The translations under genes and the position numbers were made by a program. This document shows, in pieces, positions 1 through 8,865 of a stretch of DNA of 64,000 bases. Position 1 is the first letter of the stretch. Each line of letters begins with the position of its first letter. Source of the stretch: Bog-756 sp963725275 (lineage in GTDB: Bacteria > Actinomycetota > Acidimicrobiia > Acidimicrobiales > RAAP-2); assembly GCA_963725275.1 (NCBI GenBank), contig CAVRXS010000007.1:558001-622000 (forward strand), given 5' to 3'. The notes below the pieces were generated by a model, which was not told the DNA's origin, made no database searches, and saw nothing but the letters and a program-made list of their open reading frames with translations.

Positions 1-978
1 CAGGGGATGTGGAGGGCGCTCCCCACGTGATGGCCGTGGAGGAGGCTGTCCGCGTTGTGCCACATGGCGGAGAAGGGGGATGCCAACGGTCCGCGGTGGC
101 CGCCCTCCTCCTGGACCCGGAACGGCAGGAGGACGTCCCCGAACCGGGCATCCACCCAGGCGAGGTAACCGCCGGCGCCGGCCAGCGGGGCGATGAACGC
201 TGCGCCCCGCGCGAAGCCACCCGGCTCCGGGCCTCGCACCCGCGTCCGTCCGGGACCGCCACAGTTCGACCGCGATGGGCACCACCAGGAGCACACCGAC
301 GGGGCGGACCGCGCCGGCGGCGAGCCCGGCGGCAGCAGCCCACCACCAGCGCCCGGTCCGGGCACCGAGGAAGACGACCACGGCACAGAGCAGCAGGGAG
401 GCGTCGGCATAGCCGAGCACGAGGGTGTAGGCCGACGGCGCGAGGGCGAGCAGCCAGACCGACCGGCGGGCGAGCGCCCGGTCCCCGAGATCGTGCCGGA
501 CCAGCAGGAGCAATCCGGCCATTGCGAGGAGCGCGCTCAGGTTGGCCACCAGGACCAGCGCCGTCCCGATCCCCACGCCCGGGACCCGGCCGAGCGCGCC
601 GGCGACCAGTGGATAGAGGGGGAAGAAGCGCAGGGACTGGGTCCCGGCTGCCGCGTAGCCGTGCGACGCGATCGCCCGGTACCACCCGGCGTCCCAGACC
701 AGCAGTCCCTGCTGGACGCGTTGGAGCGCACCGGCATTGCCGGGCCGCACGGTGCCGACCGTGCCCCGGGCCAGGGCCAGGGCGCCGACCACGACGACCC
801 GCGCCACGAGCCAGGCAGGCAGCACCTCGACCACCGCCCGCGCCAGCGCGAACGGGCGCTCGGATCCGCCCGCATCCGGGCTGCGGGTGTCCACCTCGAC
901 AGCCCCTGTGCCGGAGTACCCGCTCCCCTCTCCCCCGTCGACCGCTCCCGTCGCGCCGCCGGGTGCCGAAACGGTCAC
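1..978 (-). CDS. PIG-V-type membrane mannosyltransferase, 3' end outside window
   Basis: Likely an integral-membrane mannosyltransferase of the PIG-V / GPI-mannosyltransferase-2 family, which transfers mannose from a polyprenol-phosphate donor outside the membrane. Reading in from the GTG at 978 gives a short acidic N-terminus, a first membrane segment, then WDAGWYRAIASHGY, the family's loop signature, FFPLYPLVA, and further on LGYAD. More hydrophobic segments follow. The C-terminus is cut by the left edge. One extra base near position 235 shifts the frame; beyond it the protein resumes with GAAFIAPLAGAGGYLAW. The start is GTG because the nearby ATG at 1007 is out of frame and stops after ten codons. 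It lies 34 bp downstream of a second membrane glycosyltransferase on the same strand. Family is well supported; the acceptor is unknown. Confidence 0.7.
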   Translation of the reverse strand, partial: MTVSAPGGATGAVDGGEGSGYSGTGAVEVDTRSPDAGGSERPFALARAVVEVLPAWLVARVVVVGALALARGTVGTVRPGNAGALQRVQQGLLVWDAGWYRAIASHGYAAAGTQSLRFFPLYPLVAGALGRVPGVGIGTALVLVANLSALLAMAGLLLLVRHDLGDRALARRSVWLLALAPSAYTLVLGYADASLLLCAVVVFLGARTGRWWWAAAAGLAAGAVRPVGVLLVVPIAVELWRSRTDAGARPGAGWLRAGRSVHRPAGRRRRLPRLGGCPVRGRPPAVPGPGGGRPPRTVGIPLLRHVAQRGQPPPRPSRGERPPHPL

Positions 979-1012
979 GCGGGGGCGTCCCGTCCCGCGG
1001 TGGCCATGCCGA

Positions 1013-2761
1013 TCAGGATCCGGTCGGGCTGAAGCGGTACAGCCACATCGGCTGGTAGAAGGAGTCCGCATCGCCCACGACGAGACTGGTCGTCTGATAC
1101 TGCGGATCCGCCTGCAGGGTCTGCACGATGCCCTCGCACTTGACCCCGTAGGCCTGGTACTGCGGTGCCCAGACGACGAAGATCTCGCGGCCGGCGGCCA
1201 ACGACTCGACGTGCTTGGCGAAGGTGAGCGGGGACGCGGCCCGGACCGTCGCGGCGTAGTCGACCCAGTTCACGAACTCGGGGCCGGATCCGCGGGGGAA
1301 GGTGATCTGGGTGTACCGACCGGCCGGCAACAGGCGGTTGACCGCCGGGCCGAGCTGATCCGGACAGTAGGCCACGACGGCGCCGGGCTCCCCGGTGACG
1401 GCGATGGCCGCGGCCACCTGCGCCGCCTGGGTCCGGTTGGTGGTCACGTCGGGCACCGAGGCCGCGAGGCCGAGGACCACGGCCGCGACGAGGACGCCGA
1501 CCCGGACCCGCCGGTCCCGGAAGACGGTGAGCCCGAGGGAGACCAACAGGATCAGCGGGATGAACACCACCGACGCGTAGCGCGAGTCGAACGCGCTGGT
1601 GGTGACGAAACCCCCGATGACCGCGGCGGCCAGGGTGCCGGCGACGATCACGGCCACCGGGCGGCCGAGCGGGCGGGTGCGGATGTCGAGCTCGACGTGG
1701 CGGCGATCGGTGGCCAAGCCGAAGAGCCCGAGCCCGGCCAGGGCGAAGAAAAGCAGGGCGAGTGCCCGTCCCTGGCTGCTGCTCCCCCCTGCGAACGAGG
1801 ACACCGCGTTGACCATGGCCGCGAAGGTCGCCGGCATCGCCCAGGGGGTCCCGGTGTGCAGGGACTGGAAGACGAAGGTCGGCACCCAGGGTAGGAAGAG
1901 GAGACCACCCACCACCATCGCCACGATCGACGCACGCGCCCCGGCCCTCCACTCCGGCCGCCCGCGCCAGTCCTGCCACGCGAGCCAGGCGACGGTGGTG
2001 GCGAGCAGATAGATCGACCAGTAGTGCGAGTAGAGGAGCAACGCAGTGACCGCGCCGACGGCGATCAGGTTGCCGGCCTGGGGTATGCGCAGCGAGCGGT
2101 CGAGGGCCAGGAAGCCGAGCACGGTCAGCAGCACGACCAACGAGTACATCCGCGCCTCGGTGTCGTAGCGGATGGCGAACGGCGACGTCGCGACGAGGAG
2201 CATGGCTCCCCAGGCAGCGGTTCGACCCCCGATCCGCTTGCCCGCCAGCCAGGCCAGGGGCACGGTGATCACGCCGAAGACTCCCGAGAGCGATCGGACG
2301 GCCTCGTCCGAGGTACCGAAGAGACCCATCCAGAAGTGGAGGAGGACGTAGTAGAGCGGCGGTGCTCCGTCCCGCCTCAGGAAGGAGGGCAACTCGTGGA
2401 GCGGCAGGCGGGCGATGTTGACGGTGAGGGCCTCGTCCAGCCAGAGGTCCGAGACGGTCCAGAACCGGAGCGCGAGGGCAGCGAGCAGGACGAGGACGGC
2501 CCCGATCCGGAGGCAGATCCTGACCACGTGCCCGAACGGGGGTCCCTCGGGATCGGCATCGGCGCCGACGGGTGCGGCCCCTGCCACCGGAACAGCGGGG
2601 GCTCCGGTGGTCGGATCTGCCGTGGCGTCCCCACCGGTCGTCCCCGGAGCAGGAGCCGGTTCGACGACCCCGGTGCCCGCACCGCCTGCACGCGGTGGGG
2701 CCTCGGCCCCGGCATCGACGACAGAGGCGGGTCCCGAGGGTGCTGCGTCCATGGCTGGCAT
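1013..2761 (-). CDS. GT39-like multi-spanning membrane glycosyltransferase
   Basis: A membrane glycosyltransferase of the GT39/ArnT/PMT superfamily. After a Pro/Ala/Gly-rich cytoplasmic N-terminus comes a first membrane segment and then DLWLDEALTVNIARLP, the acidic first external loop motif expected for polyprenol-sugar donors, followed by APPLYYVLLHFW. About ten further hydrophobic segments precede a soluble C-terminal domain of roughly 140 residues. I start at the ATG at 2761 (MPAMDAAP; another ATG at 2752). The frame is open up to 3127, but that extension would run into the divergent transporter operon and looks non-coding. Together with the downstream PIG-V-type gene it suggests a surface glycan or glycolipid mannosylation step; substrate not inferable. 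Confidence 0.8.
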   Translation of the reverse strand: MPAMDAAPSGPASVVDAGAEAPPRAGGAGTGVVEPAPAPGTTGGDATADPTTGAPAVPVAGAAPVGADADPEGPPFGHVVRICLRIGAVLVLLAALALRFWTVSDLWLDEALTVNIARLPLHELPSFLRRDGAPPLYYVLLHFWMGLFGTSDEAVRSLSGVFGVITVPLAWLAGKRIGGRTAAWGAMLLVATSPFAIRYDTEARMYSLVVLLTVLGFLALDRSLRIPQAGNLIAVGAVTALLLYSHYWSIYLLATTVAWLAWQDWRGRPEWRAGARASIVAMVVGGLLFLPWVPTFVFQSLHTGTPWAMPATFAAMVNAVSSFAGGSSSQGRALALLFFALAGLGLFGLATDRRHVELDIRTRPLGRPVAVIVAGTLAAAVIGGFVTTSAFDSRYASVVFIPLILLVSLGLTVFRDRRVRVGVLVAAVVLGLAASVPDVTTNRTQAAQVAAAIAVTGEPGAVVAYCPDQLGPAVNRLLPAGRYTQITFPRGSGPEFVNWVDYAATVRAASPLTFAKHVESLAAGREIFVVWAPQYQAYGVKCEGIVQTLQADPQYQTTSLVVGDADSFYQPMWLYRFSPTGS

Positions 2762-2885
2762 GGTACCCAGCCGTCCGGCCACCGCGGGATCTCTTGCAAT
2801 TCGATGCACCTCGACCGTAAAGAGGCAGTAACGTGCGCCCACGACACGCCGTGCCTGTGGGAAAGTCGGAGTCGGGGGAGATGCT

Positions 2886-4604
2886 GTGACGGGTGAAGCT
2901 GCAGCGACCGGGGAGCCCAAAATGACCAGGCAGGAGGGGATCAGTCGCCGGTCGTTCCTCTCTCGCGGAGCCGTGGTGGGCGGCGCGGCCGTCCTCGCCG
3001 GCGGCGCCGGGACCGCACTGGCGGGTTGCTCGTCCTCCGGCGGGTCTCCCACCACAACCGCCCCCGGGTCGAAGCCCGGTGTCGGCACCGGCAGCCCGGT
3101 GCGAGGTGGCTCACTGACCTTCGGCATCGTGGCGGAGATCGACGGCTTCTACCCCGCCAACAACCACTGGGACACCAACGGGTTCCTCTACGCGAACGCC
3201 ATCTACGACCCCCTCATGTACATCGCCGCCGACGGCTCGATCCAGCCTTACCTGGCCCAGTCCCTCACGCCCAACGCGACCTTCGACGTCTGGACCCTGA
3301 CCCTCCGCCCCGGCATCAGATTCAACGACGGGTCCGACCTGACCGCCGCGGTCATCGTGGCCAACACCGATGCGCTGCGCACCTCCGCGCTCACCTCGGT
3401 CCCGCTCGAGATCATCAAGGACGTCGAGGCCACCGGTGACTTGACCGTCGTCTTCACCCTCACCGGCCCCGGGGCACGCTTCTCGGCAGCGCTGGCCGAC
3501 ACCCAGGCCGCCTACCCGGTCGGTCAGGCCATGATCGACCAGGCGAACGCCGGGAACAAGACGCCCACCCCCGTCGGCACCGGGCCGTTCGTGTACGCCA
3601 ACTGGCAGCCCAACGACCACTTCACCGCCACCCGCAACCCGCACTACTGGCGTGCCGGGCTCCCCTACCTCGACCAGATCACCTTCAAGCCCATTCCGGA
3701 CACGACCCAGCGCGAAGCGACGCTCAAGACCGGTGGCGTCGACATGATCCTCTCGACCGATCCGGGCACCATCAGTCGCTTCACCGGGCAGGCCGACTAC
3801 CAGCTGGTCGATTCGCGGACCGGCGTCATCGGGGAGCCCACCCTCGGCTTCATCATGCTCAACACCGCGGTCTCCCCGCTCGACGACCTCCGGGTGCGCC
3901 AGGCGCTGACCAAGGCAACCGACCAGGCCCAGATCCAGGCGATCTTCGACTTCGGCTACGGCCGGCCCGTCAACGGACTGTTCCTTCCCGGATCGGAGTA
4001 CTACAGCCCGACCGGCTTCCCGTCCTACGATCCGGCTGCCGCCAAAGCGCTGGTCAGTGCCTACAAGGCCGAGCACGGCACCCCGACCATCGAGCTCCAG
4101 ACGGTCACCGACCCGCTCCTTGCCAAGATCGTCCAGGTCATCCAGCAGATGTGGACGGAGGTCGGCATCGACGTCACCATCGCCACCCTGGAACAGGCAG
4201 TGCTCCTCGACAACTTCATCTTCGGGACCTACCAGGCCGGGACCATCTACCTGTTTGGCACTGTGGATCCGGACCTCAACTACTGGTGGTTCAGCTCGAG
4301 CACCGCAGGTCCGGTCGGATCGGTCGCGCTCAACTTCGCACGCAACAAAGACCCCCAGATCGACGCCGCGATCGCCACCGGGCGGGCCAGCAACGTTCCC
4401 GCGACCCGGATCGCGGCCTACCAGACGCTCAACAAACGCCTGGCCCAGGACCTCCCCTACATCTGGCTCAGCCAGTACTTCTTCAGCGAGGTGGCCGCCA
4501 ACCGCGTCCAGAACTTCGACAACCTGGTGCTGCCCAACGGCATGCCCGGCTACTCGTTCAACGAGGGCGTGATGTTCGTGACCCAGACCTGGCTTTCTGG
4601 CTAG
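2886..4604 (+). CDS. ABC transporter substrate-binding lipoprotein, family 5
   Basis: Extracellular solute-binding protein of the peptide/nickel (SBP_bac_5) type, first gene of a five-gene importer operon. The N-terminus has a twin-arginine signal (SRRSFLSR) followed by a hydrophobic stretch and the lipobox LAGC, so the mature protein is probably a Tat-exported lipoprotein. A Ser/Gly/Thr linker leads into the family-5 fold, with YDPLMYIAADGSIQPYLAQS and FHF-like segments such as TGPFVYANWQPNDHF. The GTG at 2886 is preceded by GGGGAG at good spacing; an ATG at 2922 is an alternative start that keeps the whole Tat motif. Ligand class (oligopeptide, nickel, glycosyl compound) cannot be decided from sequence alone. 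Confidence 0.9.
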   Translation: MTGEAAATGEPKMTRQEGISRRSFLSRGAVVGGAAVLAGGAGTALAGCSSSGGSPTTTAPGSKPGVGTGSPVRGGSLTFGIVAEIDGFYPANNHWDTNGFLYANAIYDPLMYIAADGSIQPYLAQSLTPNATFDVWTLTLRPGIRFNDGSDLTAAVIVANTDALRTSALTSVPLEIIKDVEATGDLTVVFTLTGPGARFSAALADTQAAYPVGQAMIDQANAGNKTPTPVGTGPFVYANWQPNDHFTATRNPHYWRAGLPYLDQITFKPIPDTTQREATLKTGGVDMILSTDPGTISRFTGQADYQLVDSRTGVIGEPTLGFIMLNTAVSPLDDLRVRQALTKATDQAQIQAIFDFGYGRPVNGLFLPGSEYYSPTGFPSYDPAAAKALVSAYKAEHGTPTIELQTVTDPLLAKIVQVIQQMWTEVGIDVTIATLEQAVLLDNFIFGTYQAGTIYLFGTVDPDLNYWWFSSSTAGPVGSVALNFARNKDPQIDAAIATGRASNVPATRIAAYQTLNKRLAQDLPYIWLSQYFFSEVAANRVQNFDNLVLPNGMPGYSFNEGVMFVTQTWLSG

Positions 4605-4631
4605 CGGTTCGGCTCACGGGCGCACGACGCG

Positions 4632-5576
4632 ATGACCAAGTACCTCGTCAGGCGGTCGATCCAGCTGGTCGTCGTCGCGTTCGTGATCTCGGTCCTCGCC
4701 TTCCTCCTTGTTCACCTGCTGCCGGGCGACCCGACGATCGCCATCCTCGGACCCAACGACACCGCCCACAACCGGGCGCTGCTCCTTCAGCAGCTCGGCC
4801 TCAACAAGCCCCTCTGGCAGCAGTACACGACCTGGCTGGGCGCGGTGTTCCACGGCAACCTCGGACAGTCGTACCTCGACCACGAGTCAGTGACCCACAT
4901 CATCGCAACCGGCGCCCCGATCGACATCGAGCTCATCGTGATCTCGCAGATCATCGCCTTCGCTGTCGCCATCCCACTCGCCCTGGTCACCTCGCGTCGA
5001 CCGAATCGCCCGTTCGACAATGTCACCACCACCGGGACATTCGGGCTGCTCGCCCTCCCCCCCTTCGTCATCGCCCCGGTGCTGGTGGCCATCTTCGCGG
5101 TGGGTCTGCGCTGGTTCCCCGCGACCGGCTACGTGCCGCTCACCCAGGACGTGGCCACCAACCTCCACGACATGATCCTCCCGTCGCTGTGCATCACGGC
5201 CGGGTCGATCGCGATCTACTACCGACTGCTGCGATCGGACCTCATCAGCACCCTGCAGGAGGACTTCATCACCATGGCCCGCTCGAAGGGTCTCTCGAAT
5301 TCGCGGATCATGTGGCGCCACGCCTTCCGCCCGTCGACCTTCTCGCTCCTCGCCGCGGCAGGAGTCAACATCGGCGCCCTCATCGCCGGCACCTTCGTCG
5401 TCGAGTACCTGTTCGCCCTCAGCGGCCTCGGCTTCGCGCTCGTGCAGGCGGTCAACCAGCGCGACTACCTGGTGGTCCAGGGCATCTCTCTGGTCGTGGC
5501 CATCGTCTACGTGATCCTGCAATTCGTCGTCGACTTCGTGTTCACGGTGGTCGACCCGAGAGTCGTACGGGAGTGA
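4632..5576 (+). CDS. ABC transporter permease, DppB/OppB type
   Basis: First membrane permease of the importer. It begins MTKYLVRRSIQLVVV, the usual N-terminal membrane segment of DppB/OppB proteins, and includes FLLVHLLPGDP. The cytoplasmic coupling loop that contacts the ATPases is visible as DFITMARSKGLSNSRIMWRHAFRPS (broken here only by description, about residues 213-237), with the EAA-like A-G spacing. About six membrane segments; 314 residues is normal. It lies 27 bp after the binding protein and 3 bp before the second permease, so co-transcription is near certain. Confidence 0.93.
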   Translation: MTKYLVRRSIQLVVVAFVISVLAFLLVHLLPGDPTIAILGPNDTAHNRALLLQQLGLNKPLWQQYTTWLGAVFHGNLGQSYLDHESVTHIIATGAPIDIELIVISQIIAFAVAIPLALVTSRRPNRPFDNVTTTGTFGLLALPPFVIAPVLVAIFAVGLRWFPATGYVPLTQDVATNLHDMILPSLCITAGSIAIYYRLLRSDLISTLQEDFITMARSKGLSNSRIMWRHAFRPSTFSLLAAAGVNIGALIAGTFVVEYLFALSGLGFALVQAVNQRDYLVVQGISLVVAIVYVILQFVVDFVFTVVDPRVVRE

Positions 5577-5579
5577 CCG

Positions 5580-6539
5580 ATGCCTGACGACCGCGAGCTC
5601 CGGTCCACCCATGCCTCCGCGCAGCTGCTCACCGACCGGTTCCCCGGGCAGGCCGCGGACGACCAGTTGGTGCTCTCCCGTCAGAGCGAGAGGCTCGACT
5701 CCGACGACATCCTCCTCAAGAAGCCGCTGGGGTTCCTCTTCTGGATGGCCATCGGGTGGGTGAGCCTCGTGGTGCTGGCCGCCATCCTGGCCAACGTGCT
5801 GCCGCTCCAGAATCCCGACTTCCAGCAGTACACGGCCCTCAACCAGGGGCCGACCCTGCACCACCTGCTCGGTACAGACGAGCTGGGCCGGGACCTGCTG
5901 GCCCGCCTCGTCTTCGGTGCCCGGGTCTCCCTTGTCGTCGGCTTCGCGGCGGTGGCCGTCGGGATGCTTGTGGGCGGGACTGCCGGGCTCGTCTCGGGGT
6001 ACAAGGGAGGCAACCTCGACATCGGCCTCAACGGGGTGGCCTTCATCATCCTGGCCTACCCCGCGATCGTGGCGGTCATCGCCATCGTGGCCTTCTGGGG
6101 GCAGTCCCTGTTCAAGATCACCGTCATCCTTGGGGTGGGCACCATCCCGCTCATGTTCCGCGTGGTCCGGGCCTCGAGCCTGTCCTTCGCCAACCGGGAC
6201 TTCGTCGTCGCGGCCAAGACCATGGGCGCGACCACCTCCCGGATCCTCTTCCGCGAGATCCTGCCGAACGTGGTGCCGGTCGCGGTGACCTTCGGGCTCA
6301 TCACCGTGGCCGGCGTGATCGTCATCGAGGGGACGCTCGCCTTCCTCGGGCTCTCGGTCGCCCTCCCCACGCCGTCGTGGGGCAACCTGATCTCGGACGG
6401 AACGTCCAACGGCAACCTGACCGCCAACCCCTTCATCCTGCTGTGGCCGGCCCTCTCCATGTTCCTGCTGCTGCTCTCGATCAACCTCATCGGCGACCGG
6501 CTGCGCCAGCGGTTCGACATCCGCGAGGGTCTGCTGTGA
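5580..6539 (+). CDS. ABC transporter permease, DppC/OppC type
   Basis: Second permease of the importer, pairing with the DppB-type subunit. It has the DppC-type cytoplasmic N-terminus of about 50 residues, a first membrane segment (FLFWMAIGWVSLVVLAAI), the conserved HHLLGTDELGRDLLARL motif and a coupling loop around FVVAAKTMGATTSRILFREI. The C-terminus SINLIGDRLRQRFDIRE is typical for the family. Its stop codon overlaps the GTG start of the first ATPase gene by 4 nt, indicating translational coupling. Confidence 0.93.
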   Translation: MPDDRELRSTHASAQLLTDRFPGQAADDQLVLSRQSERLDSDDILLKKPLGFLFWMAIGWVSLVVLAAILANVLPLQNPDFQQYTALNQGPTLHHLLGTDELGRDLLARLVFGARVSLVVGFAAVAVGMLVGGTAGLVSGYKGGNLDIGLNGVAFIILAYPAIVAVIAIVAFWGQSLFKITVILGVGTIPLMFRVVRASSLSFANRDFVVAAKTMGATTSRILFREILPNVVPVAVTFGLITVAGVIVIEGTLAFLGLSVALPTPSWGNLISDGTSNGNLTANPFILLWPALSMFLLLLSINLIGDRLRQRFDIREGLL

Positions 6540-7705
6540 TCGGCCTGCGCCGGCGGACCCGCGGCCAGACACCCCTCGGGTTCCGAGACGTCGGGCAGCC
6601 GGTCGATCCGCTCCTGGTCGTCGAGGACCTCCACACGGCCTTCCGCACCGGGAAGGGCACGGTCCGGGCGGTCGACGGGGTCTCCTTCGAGGTCGACTCC
6701 GGCAAGACGTTGGGGATCGTGGGTGAGTCCGGCTCGGGCAAGACCGTGCTCGCCCGGTCGATCATGGGCCTGCTCCCCCAGCGCGATGTCATCCGGAGCG
6801 GCACGGTCCGGTTCGCCGGTCACGAGCTCACCACCATGAGCCCGGCGGAGCTCAGACAGGTATGGGGTGCGGAGCTCAGCATGATCTTCCAGGACCCGAT
6901 GACCGCGCTCAACCCGGTCAAGCGGATCGGCGCGCAGATCACCGAATCGCTGCTCGTCCACCTGGACATGGACAGGAAGGAGGCCCGGGCCACCGCGGTC
7001 GAGCTCCTGCGGTCGGTCGGGATCCCCTCGCCCGAGGAGCGTGTCCGCTGGTATCCCTTCCAGCTGTCGGGCGGCATGCGTCAGCGGGTGATGATCGCCA
7101 TCGCGCTGGCGTGCGCCCCGCGCCTGGTTCTGGCCGACGAGCCCACCACCGGTCTGGACGTGACGGTGCAGGCCCAGATCCTCGACCTGCTCGCCAACTT
7201 GCAACAGGAGCGCCACATGGCGGTGATCCTGGTCACCCACGACCTCGGGGTCGTCGCAAACCGGGCCGACGACATCATCGTCATGTACGCCGGGCAGGTC
7301 GTCGAGCAGGCACCGACCCGCACCCTGTTTGCCGACACCCGCATGCCCTACACGCGGGCACTGATGGACTCGATCCCGAGGCTGAGTCAGCCGAGCGGTG
7401 CCCGGTTGACCGCCATCGCCGGGCGCCCTCCCGACCTCATCCACCCCCCGGGGGGCTGCCGCTTCGCCCCGCGGTGCCCCTACGCGCGGGACAAGTGCCG
7501 GCAGTCGGCGCCCCCGCTCCGCACAGCGGCGTCACCCGACCACCTGTTCGCCTGCTGGTTCCCGCTCATCAACGGGGTCTCCTCGGCTCCCCCGGAGCCT
7601 GCGGTGGTCACCCCCGGCACGGGAGCCAACGGGGACGAATCCCAGGCGGTCCCGACCTCTGCCGCGTCCCCCTCCGCCGGCTCCGACGGGGAGACGTCCG
7701 GGTGA
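6536..7705 (+). CDS. ABC transporter ATP-binding protein, DppD/OppD type
   Basis: First ATPase of the importer. Walker A GESGSGKT, signature LSGGMRQR, Walker B LVLADEPTTGLDV and switch histidine in LVTHDLGVV are all present. The C-terminal oligopeptide/dipeptide extension contains GCRFAPRCPYARDKC with the cysteine spacing that in some members binds an iron-sulfur cluster. The start is the GTG at 6536 inside the GTGA overlap with the permease stop; the frame is open further upstream but that part is the permease gene in another frame. A low-complexity tail of about 50 residues (Pro, Gly, Ser) ends the protein. Confidence 0.93.
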   Translation: MIGLRRRTRGQTPLGFRDVGQPVDPLLVVEDLHTAFRTGKGTVRAVDGVSFEVDSGKTLGIVGESGSGKTVLARSIMGLLPQRDVIRSGTVRFAGHELTTMSPAELRQVWGAELSMIFQDPMTALNPVKRIGAQITESLLVHLDMDRKEARATAVELLRSVGIPSPEERVRWYPFQLSGGMRQRVMIAIALACAPRLVLADEPTTGLDVTVQAQILDLLANLQQERHMAVILVTHDLGVVANRADDIIVMYAGQVVEQAPTRTLFADTRMPYTRALMDSIPRLSQPSGARLTAIAGRPPDLIHPPGGCRFAPRCPYARDKCRQSAPPLRTAASPDHLFACWFPLINGVSSAPPEPAVVTPGTGANGDESQAVPTSAASPSAGSDGETSG

Positions 7706-8748
7706 CGACCGGCGCCATCGACACGTCGGCTGACGGGGACCAGGTCGTCCTCGATGTCGCCGACCTGGTCGTGGAGTTCCGGAGCGGCCGCCAACGGGTC
7801 CAGGCGGTCTCGGGCGTGAGCTTCCAGGTGCGGAAGGGCGAGACACTGGGGCTGGTCGGAGAGTCCGGTTGCGGGAAGTCGACGACCGGTCGGACCCTGG
7901 TCCAGGTCCAGCGTCCGACCTCTGGAAGCGTGACCTATCTCGGACAGGACCTCGGCAAGCTGTCCGCGGGCGCGCTCCGGCGGGCGCGCACCAAGATCCA
8001 GATGATCTTCCAGGACCCGATCTCGTCGCTCAACCCGCGCCGGCGGGTCAAGGACATCGTGGCCGAGCCCCTTGTCATCTGGAAGCGGGGCACCCGGGAA
8101 GAGCGCGAGAGCAAGGTACGGGAGATGCTCGAGGCAGTCGGCATCGACCCCGACACGGCGGGCGACCGCCGCCCCCAGGAGTTCTCCGGCGGTCAGTGCC
8201 AGCGGATCAGCATCGCGCGTGCCCTCATGGCCGAGCCCGACCTGCTCATCTGTGACGAGCCGGTCTCCGCCCTCGACGTGTCGGTCCAGGCCCAGATCCT
8301 CAATCTCCTGGCGGACTTGAAGGAGACCTTCGGCCTCACCATGGTGTTCATCGCCCATGACCTGGCGGTCGTCAAGAACGTGAGCGACCGGGTGGCGGTG
8401 ATGTACCTCGGCAAGCTCGTCGAGGTGGCCGGCTCCGACGACCTCTACCGGTCGGCCGCCCACCCGTACACCGAGGCCCTCCTCGCCTCGATCCCCGAGC
8501 CGGACCCGGACCGTGCCTCCGATCGCCGGCCGCTGAGCGGTGAGCTCCCCTCGCCCCTCGACCCACCCTCGGGCTGCCGGTTCCGGACACGCTGCCCATA
8601 CGCCCGGGAGCGCTGTGCGTCAGAAGAGCCGCTCCTGCGCGAGATCGCGCCCGGCCACCAGGTGGCGTGCCACTTCCCTCTCGACGGGTCGACAGCCCCC
8701 GAATCAGCCGCTCCGGCATCCACCGACGTCGCGGTGGGTTCCGGTTGA
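7702..8748 (+). CDS. ABC transporter ATP-binding protein, DppF/OppF type
   Basis: Second ATPase of the importer and last gene of the operon. Walker A GESGCGKS, signature FSGGQCQRISIARAL, Walker B LLICDEPVSALDV and FIAHDLAVV are intact. The C-terminal extension again carries the cysteine cluster GCRFRTRCPYARERC. The start is the GTG at 7702, overlapping the previous stop by 4 nt. The two ATPases form a heterodimer in systems of this type. No terminator hairpin is obvious in the 117 bp before the convergent rpsA. Confidence 0.93.
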   Translation: MTTGAIDTSADGDQVVLDVADLVVEFRSGRQRVQAVSGVSFQVRKGETLGLVGESGCGKSTTGRTLVQVQRPTSGSVTYLGQDLGKLSAGALRRARTKIQMIFQDPISSLNPRRRVKDIVAEPLVIWKRGTREERESKVREMLEAVGIDPDTAGDRRPQEFSGGQCQRISIARALMAEPDLLICDEPVSALDVSVQAQILNLLADLKETFGLTMVFIAHDLAVVKNVSDRVAVMYLGKLVEVAGSDDLYRSAAHPYTEALLASIPEPDPDRASDRRPLSGELPSPLDPPSGCRFRTRCPYARERCASEEPLLREIAPGHQVACHFPLDGSTAPESAAPASTDVAVGSG

Positions 8749-8865
8749 TCCGCACCATTCCCTGAGACCCGGACGCGGAGCGGGGCGCACGGCGCCGCAA
8801 CGCAGGTTCAGGTAGTCACCACCCAGGCGTCAGCACCGGGCACAGGACACGGACCAGGTCGATGC

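Noticed and set aside
2762..2885. Riboswitch ahead of the ABC importer
   Set aside because: The 124-bp leader shows no recognisable aptamer core or paired terminator/antiterminator.
4151..5587. Long plus-strand frame of 478 codons overlapping the permease
   Set aside because: Arg/Pro/His-rich composition and full overlap with two well-supported transporter genes in another frame.
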